This document shows, one piece after another, positions 10,596 to 20,941 of a DNA stretch of 64,000 bases (positions are counted from its first letter, which is position 1; the number at the start of each line of letters is the position of its first letter). The stretch comes from Ampelocalamus luodianensis (taxonomy: Eukaryota; Streptophyta; Magnoliopsida; Poales; Poaceae), in the NCBI GenBank assembly GCA_036346255.1, contig CM070632.1, positions 23,391,408 through 23,455,407 on the forward strand, written 5' to 3'. A program made the position numbers and the translations under genes. The notes beneath the pieces are model-generated. The model did no database searches, was not told the origin of the DNA, and saw nothing but the letters and a program-made list of their open reading frames with translations.

Positions 10596-13242
10596 GTATA
10601 GCCCTCCATCAGCAACATAGGAGATGAACGACCTACATGTTTCTAAAAAGTTAACCTCGGCCATTTCAAACGAAGGAAGACTACAATAGAGTTATGTATG
10701 GAGGAAATGAGCACACCTGTCGAGTACTCCTTGCACAAGGGTGAAGTCGTGTCTTTTGTTGAGTAGGGAATCAAGGTATAGTACCTGATTCCTCTTTGGT
10801 ATAATGACTAAAAGGATCCAGTGGTGCCTACTCATGTATGTCGCTATAGTCATTAAACCTAAGTTCGTGTTGCGTATAAAGTACAAATGAAATTTGTATA
10901 GTAAGTAGTGAAGCACTTACTTCTGGTTGTAGGGCACCATTATGTAGTCCTTGTCGTTTTGAGCAAGCAATCCTGTCGTTATGTATTTCTCGACGTAGGA
11001 TGCGTCTGCCAAGATGGTTTGCTCGAGAGACCATGTGTGGTTGAGAAACCCACCGGTTCTTTCAATCATTTGGGCATTTTTAATCATGTATCTATACATA
11101 AGCAATGAGTTGTTATATTAATCGGTATTATGTGAATGTAGAACTTGATTGTACACACTTACAGTGTCCAGCATCGTAGAAATGAGGCATCGAGTGCTTT
11201 GAGGTTGAATAGGTCGAATAAGTCGTCGAAGCCCATGACGAGGGGGCCGGCTCGTGGAGGAAATACTCCTCCGTGTATCTGACGGTGATTCCATCAGCGC
11301 ACCCTTTCTCTTTGGTCTTGTGCAAGTACTAGCTATGCAAACTCTGACAACCTAATCCAACGTAAGCTAATACTGTGGTGGTCACCAACGGACTTCCGAA
11401 AGAGTATTTCTTAGGGTTAGGAGGCGGAAGCGCCTTAATGTTCTTCAATTTTGATTTGTCCTGAATGACTTGCCTGCTACGCGTCTTCCTGTGAGACGAC
11501 TCAGCAACTGACACGGCAGCACGCTTTTTTGTTCCTTCGGTGTCTTCTTCACGGGAACCGATGAGGCGGGCTTCTGAAGAGAAGGTTGAGGTGCAGTCAT
11601 GGAGGGTCCTGTTGGAGAGGCATGGTCGTGTCGAGATGGTTGGGGTGGAGTCATCAAAGGTTGAGGTGGCACTGCAGGGTCCAGGGCGATGTCCTTCATG
11701 GGCCACTGGATAAAACTGTACACGACATCCCCTAGTGTTCTGATGTCGTCGTTCGGGCGAATCTCGGCGGGACAGCCCTAAAATTGTCATGTACCATGTC
11801 CACCTGGACCCTAGCGTAACCTGCGCCACACAGGCACCGTCTTTGCACTATCCCTTCCTTGTATGGATACGCCATCCCCCGCCCAGCCTCAATAGACATC
11901 CCAACCATCCTCACTTGGAGCGTGCAGTGCGTCGGCTCCTACAAAACGATACGCAATTAGCTAAGGCGTCCTATAGGTCTATCTTTGGAGCATTCCAGAG
12001 ATGTACATTATCTTGATGTCGTCGATAGGTAATTGGACGTCATCATGTTCATAATTTTGCGTGGACGCGACGCTACTCCGATGTTGAGGAGGACTGGCTC
12101 CCAAAACAACGGGGGCAGCTTGCGATTGGTTGAGGAGTAGGAGTTGATTCACTTGGTCCTGTAATCTTGCTATCTTTTCTTCAAATTTTGCAGTAAGCAC
12201 CTATTCTCTTCCTTCAAATTTTGTAGTAAGCACATATTCCAACACTGTGTCATACTCGGCCTTGGATCTCTTCTTGCTCCTATACGTGCAGTAGTCACCG
12301 GGAATCCATCCCTCCAAGATACGTTAACCCCTTTTCCTCGCGTGCGACCGGGTGCTCCTTGTTTCCCAGGGCCGTAGATAGTATATCCTTCTCCCTGTCT
12401 GCTTGGAAGGAGCCTTCGGAACATGCAGAACTCAATTCTTGCTGCAAGAGGTCATCATGTTATTATAGACATTATGAAGTTATAGACTTATTAACAACTA
12501 GGTAGTTCGAAGACATATTTACCACACGGTTGGCCACATCCCGGTCTGTCGGGTTTGTGAAAGAGATTTCGCCCGAAGACATGACTGATGCCCTCGCTCT
12601 TAACCAGGAGAGAGCGCGCTCGTCTGTGATCTCAGCAAATGGCTTTGTTTCGTTCTCATCCTCCGCCGCCCATTGCACGGTTTTACCCGCGTACCCAGCG
12701 ATGCTGAGTTTGTAGGGGTGAGTGTTCAGTGTCTGGAGAGCCTTGTGCGTCGCACTTTCCTCAAGAAATTCGGTCGTCGTCTTCATTTGCACAAAGGCGT
12801 CCCATATATCCCGCGACAAGAATTTATACGTCGTGAAGGGCGTTCGACCCGTGTTCACGTACTTCGTGACAAGCACGCTCTTGAAGGTCCTCCACGTCTT
12901 TCCCATCGGGAGCAACGCCTGTCGTTCCACGCGCGCCTGGTCTGCGGCTAGGAATGTGAACGATTTTAAAACTTCGTCCCACAGCTCGCGTCTCCGATCA
13001 TCCGTCACAGTGTCCCAGCTCAGTGTGGTGATGGGGACCCGTTCCCTTTCACGTATCCCGCATATGGTCCGGAATCTCGCCGCAGCTTTGGGGGGACTCA
13101 CAGGGATCCCATTGGCATTGACCTCCGTGACGGTCATTAGGCCTAGAGGAATTTTCGATATTCCTCTGTCATCTCGCGTACGTACCACTTTCTTCAGAGA
13201 TCCAGACGCATTCGGCGACGTCGATGACGGTGCGGACGCCAT
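10596..13242 (-). pseudogene. Ulp1/C48 protease-like second gene of CACTA-1 (5' part)
   Basis: Read leftward. The first exon (13242-12472, about 256 aa) contains a region resembling Transposase_24 (around SWDTVTDDRRRELWDEV and KTWRTFKSVLVTKYV). The next exons give an EEKIARLQDQVNQLL coiled coil, a proline-rich linker with repeated MTPPQPS-like units (about 11700-11570), and then a block ending HHWILLVIIPKRNQVLYLDSL (about 10830-10760). That holds the His and Asp expected of a C48 (Ulp1) SUMO protease. The Cys-bearing part should follow, but Copia interrupts the gene at 10595. Several splice junctions are inferred by comparison with CACTA-3. In grass CACTA elements this type of protein is a companion to the transposase; its role in transposition is unproven. 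Confidence 0.75.
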
Positions 13243-14454
13243 GTCTCTTACTTGCTATCTATATATGCACGAAGCAATATGCTTAAGCTCTAACTGACCA
13301 GATTCAAGCAGATTTACTCAACTTAACCTATGCTGGACTACATGTATAATCAAATGTAAATCATTCAAGTCATTTAAATTGATTGAAATGCAAAACATGT
13401 ACCACATGTATATGAATGAAATTAGCACAGAGCTTAACTAGAACCTGAGCCCATCTTTGCCCAAGCCTACTTCATCGAGCCTGACACACTGGAATGTACC
13501 ATTTGCTTCATGCCGTGGAGCATTGGCATGAAGCAAAGGTACACTCAAGTGTGTCAGGATCGACGAAGAAATGCTAAACAAAGGTTTAATGCTTCATGTA
13601 CAGAAGACATAGAAACAAAATATAATCAAGTAATACTGTAGAGCTCAAAATTTACTTGCTATCTATATAAATAACAAAAATTGTGTTGTAAACAAATTAA
13701 TTATATAAAGAAGGATTGATGATAGTTTGTGCTCTTAGAAGGAGAGTTGCAAAAGAACAAGTCTTTGTCATCTCAATCCTATTGTCTATACTCTTCATTA
13801 AATGAATATGATAATATAAATTCAAACTATGAGCTCTAAACAATACTTTGCTTAACTGTCAAATGATCTCAACTATTACCGAAAATGATCTTAACTATCA
13901 CATTCAATCTCAGTATAAGACAAAGTTCATCACAGAGCGACCCAGAAGAATCAGAATAACTAGCATTCAACCGAAAGTAACCAATTAACAGTATATCAAA
14001 TTGACAGTAGCAAGTAATACAATAGAGCTCAAGAATGAACTAACTATCACATTCAATCTCAGTATAAGACAAAGTTCATCACAGAGCATGTCAACAAAGC
14101 TCACTCATCAATTTGAAATACCTTTAGTACTAGATTCAGTTCACAGATTATCAAAGACTATCAAAGTCAATATATCCACCGGGACAACAGAAGGCACTCT
14201 GTTATGAAAAACAGAACAGAGCAATGATATCAAGACAATCATAATATCATTTCAGCAATAAGCCTTATCCACAGATTGAGAATAACTATGTATCTCACAA
14301 AGATCAACTAGCTCATACAAAGATAATCTGAACTATGCAGAACTGACAACCAAAAGGAATAAAGCTATATATTAAACCTAACAACAGAAAGCCAAAGTGA
14401 TGCACAAACGTAATATAAGAATACTCACAGAGAGGATGCCGCACAAGAACTCAC
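13243..14454. other. AT-rich intergenic segment of CACTA-1
   Basis: This lies upstream of the protease gene ATG. No coding frame is convincing. It holds a strong hairpin at 13470-13569 and a direct repeat: about 50 bp around tcacattcaatctcagtata occurs near 13890 and again near 14040. CACTA-2 shares the flanks (34717-35400) but lacks the part with the hairpin. Confidence 0.6.
13470..13569. ncRNA. Candidate miRNA-like hairpin in CACTA-1
   Basis: The arms cctgacacactggaatgtac (from 13480) and its partner ending agtgtgtcagg (to 13558) pair almost perfectly over about 35 bp around a ten-base loop near 13515-13525. The pairing extends outward with few mismatches to about 13470 and 13569. Length and near-perfect stem fit a plant MIRNA precursor or a very small foldback element. 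I do not recognise the mature sequence. It is absent from the matching place in CACTA-2. No expression can be inferred from sequence alone. Confidence 0.4.
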
Positions 14455-14720
14455 AGTGCAAGGAGGAGGCCGGTGCAGGGGAGGAGGCCGACGCGGGGAG
14501 GAGGGAGGCGCGGGGGAGGAGGCCGGTGCAGGGGAGGAGGCCGGTGCAGAGGGAGGAGGCCAACACGGGGAGGAGGCCGCGCGTCGAAGCGGCGACAGCG
14601 TCGTCGATGTCGGGGGTGGCGGCGTCGGGGCTTACGACCTGGGAGGTGAACGGGCGAACCCTAGAGGAGGCGACAGAGCGCGCGAGAGCCTAAGGGGCGC
14701 GGGAGAGGAAGTGACGAGTA
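14455..14720. repeat. GGAGG-rich low-complexity leader region
   Basis: Imperfect 16-18 bp units such as ggggaggaggccggtgca repeat across about 130 bp and are followed by GC-rich sequence. The region is conserved in CACTA-2 (35445-35760). Its place, upstream of the leftward protease gene and next to a TATA-like site, suggests it forms that gene's 5' untranslated region. Open frames on either strand here reflect composition. Confidence 0.55.
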
Positions 14721-14961
14721 AAGAGCAAAACCCTAGCGGTGCACCTCCTTATAAAAAGGCTATCACAGACGGTTCTATTAAAGAACCGTCTGTGATACGT
14801 TCCATATCATAGACGGTTGTAGTATGAAACCGTCTGTGATACGTTCCATATCACAGACGGTTTCATACTACAACCGTCTGTGATATGGTATATCACAGAT
14901 GATTCATTAATAGAACTGTCTGTGATAGCCTTTTTATAAGGAGGCCACCTGTTTTGCTCTT
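14721..14961. repeat. 241-bp palindrome of subterminal motifs inside CACTA-1
   Basis: The left arm begins aagagcaaaa and carries ccttataaaaaggctatcac. The right arm carries the inverse, gatagcctttttataagg, and ends ttttgctctt. Between them are inverted acagacggtt motifs like those at the element ends. The arms place a TATA-like ttataaaaa in both orientations. The rightmost copy, read leftward, is well placed to drive the protease gene. Internal copies of subterminal repeats are unusual for CACTA elements. Confidence 0.75.
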
Positions 14962-15191
14962 ACTCAACTCATAACATATTTGACTTCAAAAATTCATATC
15001 TAATTCAACTCAACTCCAAATCAAGTGAAACTAATTTTGATACTTCACATTACAATGAACATCCACATTGACATCAATATCAAAGATGACAGGTTCATAT
15101 ATAACACATTAACACATGACAATTCCACGTTGACATCAAAATATACGTACGAGAGATTACAAGTCCATAACACATGATGTTATGGAATAAA
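14962..15191. other. 3' untranslated region of CACTA-1 transposase
   Basis: AT-rich DNA directly downstream of the leftward transposase stop. The block nearest the gene matches CACTA-2 at 40910-41010, where it follows the inverted transposase copy. Confidence 0.55.
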
Positions 15192-18100
15192 TTAATTACA
15201 ATGGAGTAAATTATTAATTAAAATATAGCCCTTCATGATATTGACGCGCATATAGCTAGCTTCCTTACTGGGTTCTTCCTCGAGCCTGATGTCGTCTCCG
15301 AAAGGAGGCAAATCATCAAATTGATTGTATTCTTCCTTGTCCACTATATTCTCAACTCCGACAATCCTTCTTTTTCCATGAAGAACTACGTGGCGCTTCT
15401 TATTTGCCAGGTCGGTTACATAGAAGACTTGAACAACTTGGTTAGCCAGTACGAATGGTTCGTCTTTGTATCTGATACGATCGAGGTCCATGGTAGTGAC
15501 GCCGTACTTGTCGACCTTCACCTGTGGGAGATGGACCCAACGGCACCGAAATAGGGGGATCTTGAAATGCACGTAGTCGAGCTCCCATATCTTCTCTATT
15601 TGCCCATAGTACGAGCTCCTCAGCCCATCGGTACTGAATGCATCTATGCGGACACCGCTGTTCTGGACTGTGCTCTTCCTATCCTCAGCTGCTGTATAAA
15701 ATGTGTACCCATTTATGTCGTATCCTTGCCATGAGACAATTGTAAATTGTGGCCCTTTTGCCAACCATAGCAGCGTATCATCACTTGATGACCTCCCAGT
15801 GATTTGCACCTTTAACCATTCGTTGAACCGACGGTTGTGCTCTCTCGTGATCCAAACCTCCGACCGGTCTGGATTCTGTTGGCGTACCATGTCTTTGTGC
15901 TCGTCGATGTACAGAGACACTTGGGTCATGTGTTGCAAGACCGTGAAATAAGCTTGAGCGTACGTATCCAGATCAGGAGTGATTGATTTCCTTCCGATGG
16001 TCCCGATACCATCCAGCCTTCCCTCATGACGAGATAGAGGCACACCTATCGGTTCCACCTGAGCCATGTAGTCGACGCAAAACTCAATGACCTCTCCGGT
16101 TGCATAACCTTCGATGATCTCGCCCTCGGTCGAGATTGATTCCGTACGTAGGACTTGAGAATTCCCATATACCTCTCGAACGGGTACATATGACGTAGGA
16201 ACACAGGGCCGCATATCTTTATCTCTTTCACAAGATGAACAATGAGATGGACCATGATATCAAAAAATGACGGAGGGAAATACATCTCAAGATGACATAG
16301 AGTCGTCACCACCTCGGCCTGTAGAGCATCTAGTCCTTGGGGATCGATGACGTTTTGAGCAATTGAGTTGAAGAAATAACACAACCTCAAGATTGCCACT
16401 CGGACCTTGTTCGGCAAGATACTCCTAATTACAACAGGAAGCATTTGTGTCATCAGCACATGACAATCATGAGACTTCATACCAATTAATTTCAAATCTT
16501 GCATAGAAACAAGTTTCTTAATGTTAGCGGAGTAACGAGCGGGACTTTGACACCATGCAAGCTCCGCACGATTCATTTCTCTCGGCCTTGGACATAGTGT
16601 AGCAAGCTGGTGGAAGGTATGTTTGTCCTTTATCGGTCTCTTTCGGTGCTAACTCGGTCCTTATGTTCATATCAACCAAGTCACGCCGTGCGTTAACACC
16701 ATCTTTTGTTTTGCCACTAATGTTCAGTAAGAGACCAATCAAGCTATCACATACATTCTTCTCTACGTGCATGACGTCGATGCAGTGATGAACTTCTAAG
16801 TGCTCCCAATAAGGCAAGTCCCAAAAAATTGACCGCTTCTTCCAGATGTTCTTCTGACGGGTTTTTAATTTACGTCCCTTCCCAAGCTCAACATCGATAT
16901 CCTTAACCATATCATAGACCTCTTTCCCTCTAAAAGCCCTTGGAGCTGAACTGTCCTCCTTATTTCCGTCGAATTGTTTCTTCATCTTGCGGTATGGGTG
17001 ACTCCTGGGAAGGAACCTACGATGACGCATATACATAGTTTTGCGCGAGTTGTTCAGCCATACACTCTCCGTAGCATCTAAGCAGTGTGGACAGGCTTTG
17101 GCTCCTTTTGTACTGAAGCCCGATAGGTTACCAAGGGCAGGAAAATCATTGATAGTGCAGAACAACATGGCGTGTAAAGAGAAGTTCTCTCGTTTGTACG
17201 CATCCCATACTTGTACCCCTTCATTCCACAGTGTCAAAAGATCATCCAGTAATGGTGCTACGTACACATAAATATCGTTCCCAGGTTGCTTCGGCCCTTG
17301 GATAAGTAGTGACATCAAAATGTACTTTCGCTTCATACACAGCCAAGGAGGAAGGTTGTACATACATAGATTCACGAGCCAGTGCTATGTGTTTGCTCAT
17401 GTTCTGAAAGGATTTATTCCATCTGTACTCAACCCTAACCTTATGTTCCTCGGTTCCACACCAAACTCTTTGAAGGTCCGATCGAAGTTTCTCCCACCGA
17501 CGTAATCAGCAGGTGTCTTAGCTTTCCATCTTTCTTACGCTCCGAAAGTGCCAACGCAGCAATCTTGCTTCCTTTCGATTCGCAAATAAACGCTTCAAAC
17601 GTGGGATCACAGGCAGATACCACAACATATTAGCAGGAGGTCCTTGCTTTACCTTAGTAGTATTCTTACGCTTGTATCGGGATGCTTTGCACACGGGACA
17701 TACATGCAAGTCTGCATACTCTTTACGATACATGATACAATCGTTCGGACATGCATGTATTCTTTCTACTTCCATTCCCAATGGACAAAGAACCTTCTTG
17801 GCTTGGTAGGTGGTGCTGGGCAACACGTTTCCCACCAGAAGAATATCCGCTAGGAGACCTAACAATGCCGTGAAACTCTTGTTGGACCAACCATTGCTTG
17901 CCTTCAATTTCAGCAGTTCAACTACGGTTGACAACCTTGTGTATTCCGGCTTGCAGCCAGGGAACAAAGGTTTCCCCGAGTCCTCCATTAAGCGCTCGAA
18001 TTTACAAAACTCTCTCTCACTGTAGTTCCCTTCTGCATCGCGTAGCATCTGATCCAGATTGTCATCGTACGACCTATCCTCATCAAAAGCACAGTCCATA

Positions 18101-18420
18101 TCCAGCATATCGTTGACTTCCTCGGCGATGTCATCATTATTAACTTCCTCGGTGATGTCATCACTATTAACTTTCTGTATAATCTGCTCTTCACCGTGAC
18201 CGGTCCAACATGTTTTTTTGAAACCCCTTCGAATCAAGTGCCCTACGATCTGCGCCGGATTGTTAAAAATCTTCAGATTACCGCAATCAATAAATGGACA
18301 GTACATAAATTCTATCCCATTATTCAACATATCCTGCTCCGCGGCTCTTTTAAAAGCAATCACGCCATTAATGTACTCTTCACTCACACGGTTCACACCG
18401 TACATCCAGTTTCGGTTCAT
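15192..18420 (-). pseudogene. TNP2-type CACTA transposase, frameshifted
   Basis: Read leftward from the ATG at 18420 (MNRNWMYGVNRVSEEYINGV), the gene shows a transposase-associated N-terminal domain with a YCPFIDCGN cysteine cluster (to about 18180). Next comes the Transposase_21/tnp2 core (about 17640-16700) with CIDVMHVEKNVCDSL, holding acidic residues of the DDE-type catalytic region. DUF4218 follows (about 16540-16100, LIGMKSHDCHVLM) and then DUF4216 (about 15640-15400, DEPFVLANQVVQVFYV) to the stop at 15192. The frame breaks near 17525, 16550 and 16180, so no full protein is made. It is still the most complete of the three transposase copies here. The protein would cut element ends in the nucleus. 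Confidence 0.9.
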
Positions 18421-18958
18421 CTACGCTACGCACGTAACAATTAGTAATGTTAAATTATATTAATAAACTGCAAATACGTTACTCCTCCTATTAACCAAAT
18501 ACACTAAAATTGATTAAAGATTAACCTAGAGCAAATATAAAGAGTTGCAGATCGTTGCCCTCGGAGCTCACGACGAAAATTCCAAATATCCCGCGAGATT
18601 CCTCACCGCCTTCTCCTTGAGCCACGGTGCAATGTGAGAGTTAAGTGGACGGGGCAAGAGAAGAGCCACAGCCGAAATGCACCTCCCCCATAAGCTTCTC
18701 CCTCTCACAAAACACCCACTGCCGAAACAAAGCACTCATTCACAACACCCAAACCGAGAGCTACCACCAAAGCCAAGCCTCACAAAACAAGCAATATGCA
18801 AGCCAAATAGCCATAAGTTACCAGGGCAACCCACAACCAAGAACAAAGCAAGCAAAACAAGAAAGCCTCCTATAGCCACCACAGAGCAAAGCTTCTCAAG
18901 CCACTCTATTCCAAACAACAGATCAGAGGCGCTAGGGCAGGGGGTATGTCGGGTCCTG
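18421..18958 (-). other. Leader of the CACTA-1 transposase gene
   Basis: This lies between the TATA box and the transposase ATG. It matches the leaders in CACTA-2 (37284-37747) and partly CACTA-3. A 60-codon leftward frame (18918-18736) with hydrophobic content could be an upstream ORF, but it is not kept intact in CACTA-2. Confidence 0.5.
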
Positions 18959-18967
18959 ATATTTATA
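18959..18967 (-). promoter_or_regulatory. TATA box of CACTA-1 transposase
   Basis: TATAAATAT read leftward, next to the inner edge of the 5' repeat array. The same box at the same place occurs in CACTA-2 (37275-37283) and CACTA-3 (46722-46730), which supports it as a real core promoter. Confidence 0.75.
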
Positions 18968-18976
18968 GAGGTGGCA

Positions 18977-19338
18977 TATCACAGACGGTTCATAATAAGA
19001 ACCGTCTGTGATAGTGCCTCATCACAGACGATTCTTATTAAAGAACTGTCTGTGATAAGATATCACATACGGTTCTATTAAAGAACTGTCTGTGATACGT
19101 TCCATATCACATACGGTTTCATATCACAACCGTCTATGATACTTCACAGACGGTTGGTAGAAGGAACCGTCTATGATGAGACACTATCACAGACGATTCT
19201 TATTATGAACCGTCTGTGAAGTATCACAGACAGTTGTTAATAAGAACTGTCTGTGATGAGGCACTATCACAGACGGTTCCAAAGGGAACCGTCTGTATAA
19301 GTTCAACACAGACGGCTCCTTTGGAACCGTCTGTGATG
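18977..19338. repeat. 5' subterminal repeat array of CACTA-1
   Basis: About a dozen acagacggt-type motifs in alternating orientation make successive hairpins such as tatcacagacggttN...aaccgtctgtgat. The array abuts the transposase TATA box, so a protein that binds it could both repress the promoter and mark the end for cutting, as known for TNPA of maize Spm. That is inference here. Confidence 0.85.
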
Positions 19339-19370
19339 AGGCGTCCAGTATGACCTGTTTTGTAGTAGTG

Positions 19371-19373
19371 TTA
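19371..19373. repeat. Right TSD of CACTA-1 (TTA)
   Basis: TTA directly follows the gtagtagtg terminus and matches 2655-2657. Confidence 0.9.
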
Positions 19374-19573
19374 GAGCCAAGTTTAAGGATGATCATGTCA
19401 TATCAAGAACCAATGCTATTTCGGTAACAAGTATTTACATTGAAGTATCTAACCCCTAGCCTTGTGTAGAATGCATTCATGAAAATCTTTTTCAAAAATT
19501 GTGTTATTGCTCATGTTCAAATCTTCATTATTGCAATCTTGAGAAAAATGGTGAGTGGAACATTAAGGGGGAG
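19374..19573 (+). other. 3' internal end of the outer Copia-like element
   Basis: Continuation of the sequence broken at 2657. It is mostly non-coding and finishes with a polypurine run, aagggggag (19565-19573), directly before the 3' LTR. Confidence 0.65.
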
Positions 19574-20941
19574 TGCTAAGTCATATACATATATATCATA
19601 TCCCTAAGTCTGCTCAAATAAGTTAAGTGCTAGTAATGTTTTTCAAATTGAGCCTTTTAGCCAAAAGTAAAAAATTTATAACTATTGGTAATCTTGTGAA
19701 AAACTAGTTGCAAAATGTATACAAATGTTTTCCAAAGGTTTTGATTCAATAAAAACCCATTTCAAGCCAAAATGAGTTTCTAGCCAAAATTCTAGATCAT
19801 AGCATCTTGTTTTTGACATAAACTAGATTTTTGTGTAAAATCTATTCTAAAAATAATTTGAAAACTGTCCCAAAAGGAATATCCTAGAGTTGGATATTCT
19901 AAACCTTTTTGGTATTCAAAAGATTTCCAAAAGGCGAACCTAGAAAAAATTATTTGATTTTGAAATTCATTCAAAATACTATTTTAACTTAAGTGGTCAC
20001 TTTCTAGCACTTAAGTGAGTTTTGCTATTTGAGCCAAATCCATTCACATGAATAGGTCCTTGATGATATTTGTGACTATTTCATGCAAGTGAACGCCTTA
20101 AATTCCATCATATGCTCAATTTGGCACTTTTGGAGAAGTTTTTTGAAAATAAGTTCTCATTCCGAAAACAAAAGGTTAATTCATAAAAAAAAAACTATTT
20201 GATAATTGGATTTTTAAGGGCTATATAGGTTGAAAATGCTCCAGATAATTTTATGAGATTGATTGTGTGAAAATTTGGAGTAAAATACAACATTTCCATC
20301 TTTTCTACAAAATATGCACTGAAATCTGATGACAGGTTCAGACGTTCAGTCTCCACCGGACTGACCAGCAGTATCCGGACGATCTGACCGGCCACAGCCC
20401 ACCCCTCAAACCGCACGTTCCCTGCGGTCAGAACAGCCTTGCAAAATGAAATCTTCTCCTTCCAGCACCGAACCGTTTTCTTCTCTCTTCGGTTGTTTTC
20501 TACTCCACCTGAAAAATTGAGTTATCTCTCACCAAAGAGATTCAAAGGTTTTGGCTCAAGAAAAACCTATTTTAAGTAAAAATGAGTTTGTAGCTGAAAA
20601 TCTAGCTCATAGTATCTTGTTTTTACCCAAACTACATTTTTGTGTAAAATCTATTCTAAAAGGAATTTGAAAATGGTTCCAAAAGGAAAATCCTAGAATT
20701 GATTATTCTAAACCTTTATGGTATTCAAAAGAACCTTTACGGATTGCTCTCTTGTGATTTACTTTGTGCAATTTACATTCCTAGAATTAAATTGATTGCA
20801 TGTCAAACTAGAATATTTAGGTTTTAATTGTGCAAAACTGAATTGACTTTCGCTTCTGCATTAGAAATCAGTTTTAACCTTAGAGATTTTTAGAAATGAC
20901 TATTCAACCCCCTCCCTCTAATCGGCCTCCTCGATCTTACA
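19574..20941 (+). repeat. 3' LTR of the outer Copia-like element
   Basis: It begins tgctaagtc after the polypurine tract and ends gatcttaca at 20941. The last ~200 bp match 950-1146. A block of about 185 bp (19735-19920) is repeated at 20553-20730 with many substitutions, so the LTR carries an internal direct duplication absent from the visible 5' LTR. Confidence 0.7.

Larger units (their letters stand above)
2658..19370 (-). mobile_element. CACTA-1: two-gene CACTA (En/Spm-like) transposon with nested Copia
   Basis: The element begins CACTACTACAGAAAA at 2658 and ends as the inverted CACTACTACAAAACAGG at 19370, flanked by TTA on both sides. Its transposase gene (18420-15192) and protease-type gene (13242 to about 3128) both read leftward, so the biological 5' end is at 19370. 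Arrays of the acagacggt motif line both ends, and a third array lies between the genes. A 7.3-kb Copia element interrupts the second gene. Without that insert the element would be about 9.4 kb. CACTA-2 and CACTA-3 are diverged members of the same family, with the same gene order at the ends. Confidence 0.93.
779..20941 (+). mobile_element. Outer Copia-like, gag-only LTR retrotransposon, split by CACTA-1
   Basis: The 5' LTR end (to 1146), a primer-binding site, a gag region, a polypurine tract and a 3' LTR (19574-20941) can be followed on both sides of CACTA-1, which occupies 2658-19370. The last ~200 bp of the two LTRs match, both ending in a block that closes with gatcttaca. No protease, integrase or reverse transcriptase is visible: gag runs almost straight into CACTA-1 and only about 200 bp of internal sequence remains beyond it. 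The element was therefore probably non-autonomous and mobilised by a relative. The two-knuckle gag recalls the SIRE/Maximus group of grasses, but that placement is an inference. Confidence 0.75.

Noticed and set aside
12722..13297. 191-codon plus-strand ORF
   Set aside because: It is the shadow of the protease-gene first exon on the other strand, which has homologues in CACTA-2.
18977..19338. Repeat-spacer pattern resembling a CRISPR array
   Set aside because: The repeats alternate in orientation, have unequal spacing, lie at transposon ends in a eukaryotic genome, and no cas-like gene is present. They are CACTA subterminal motifs.
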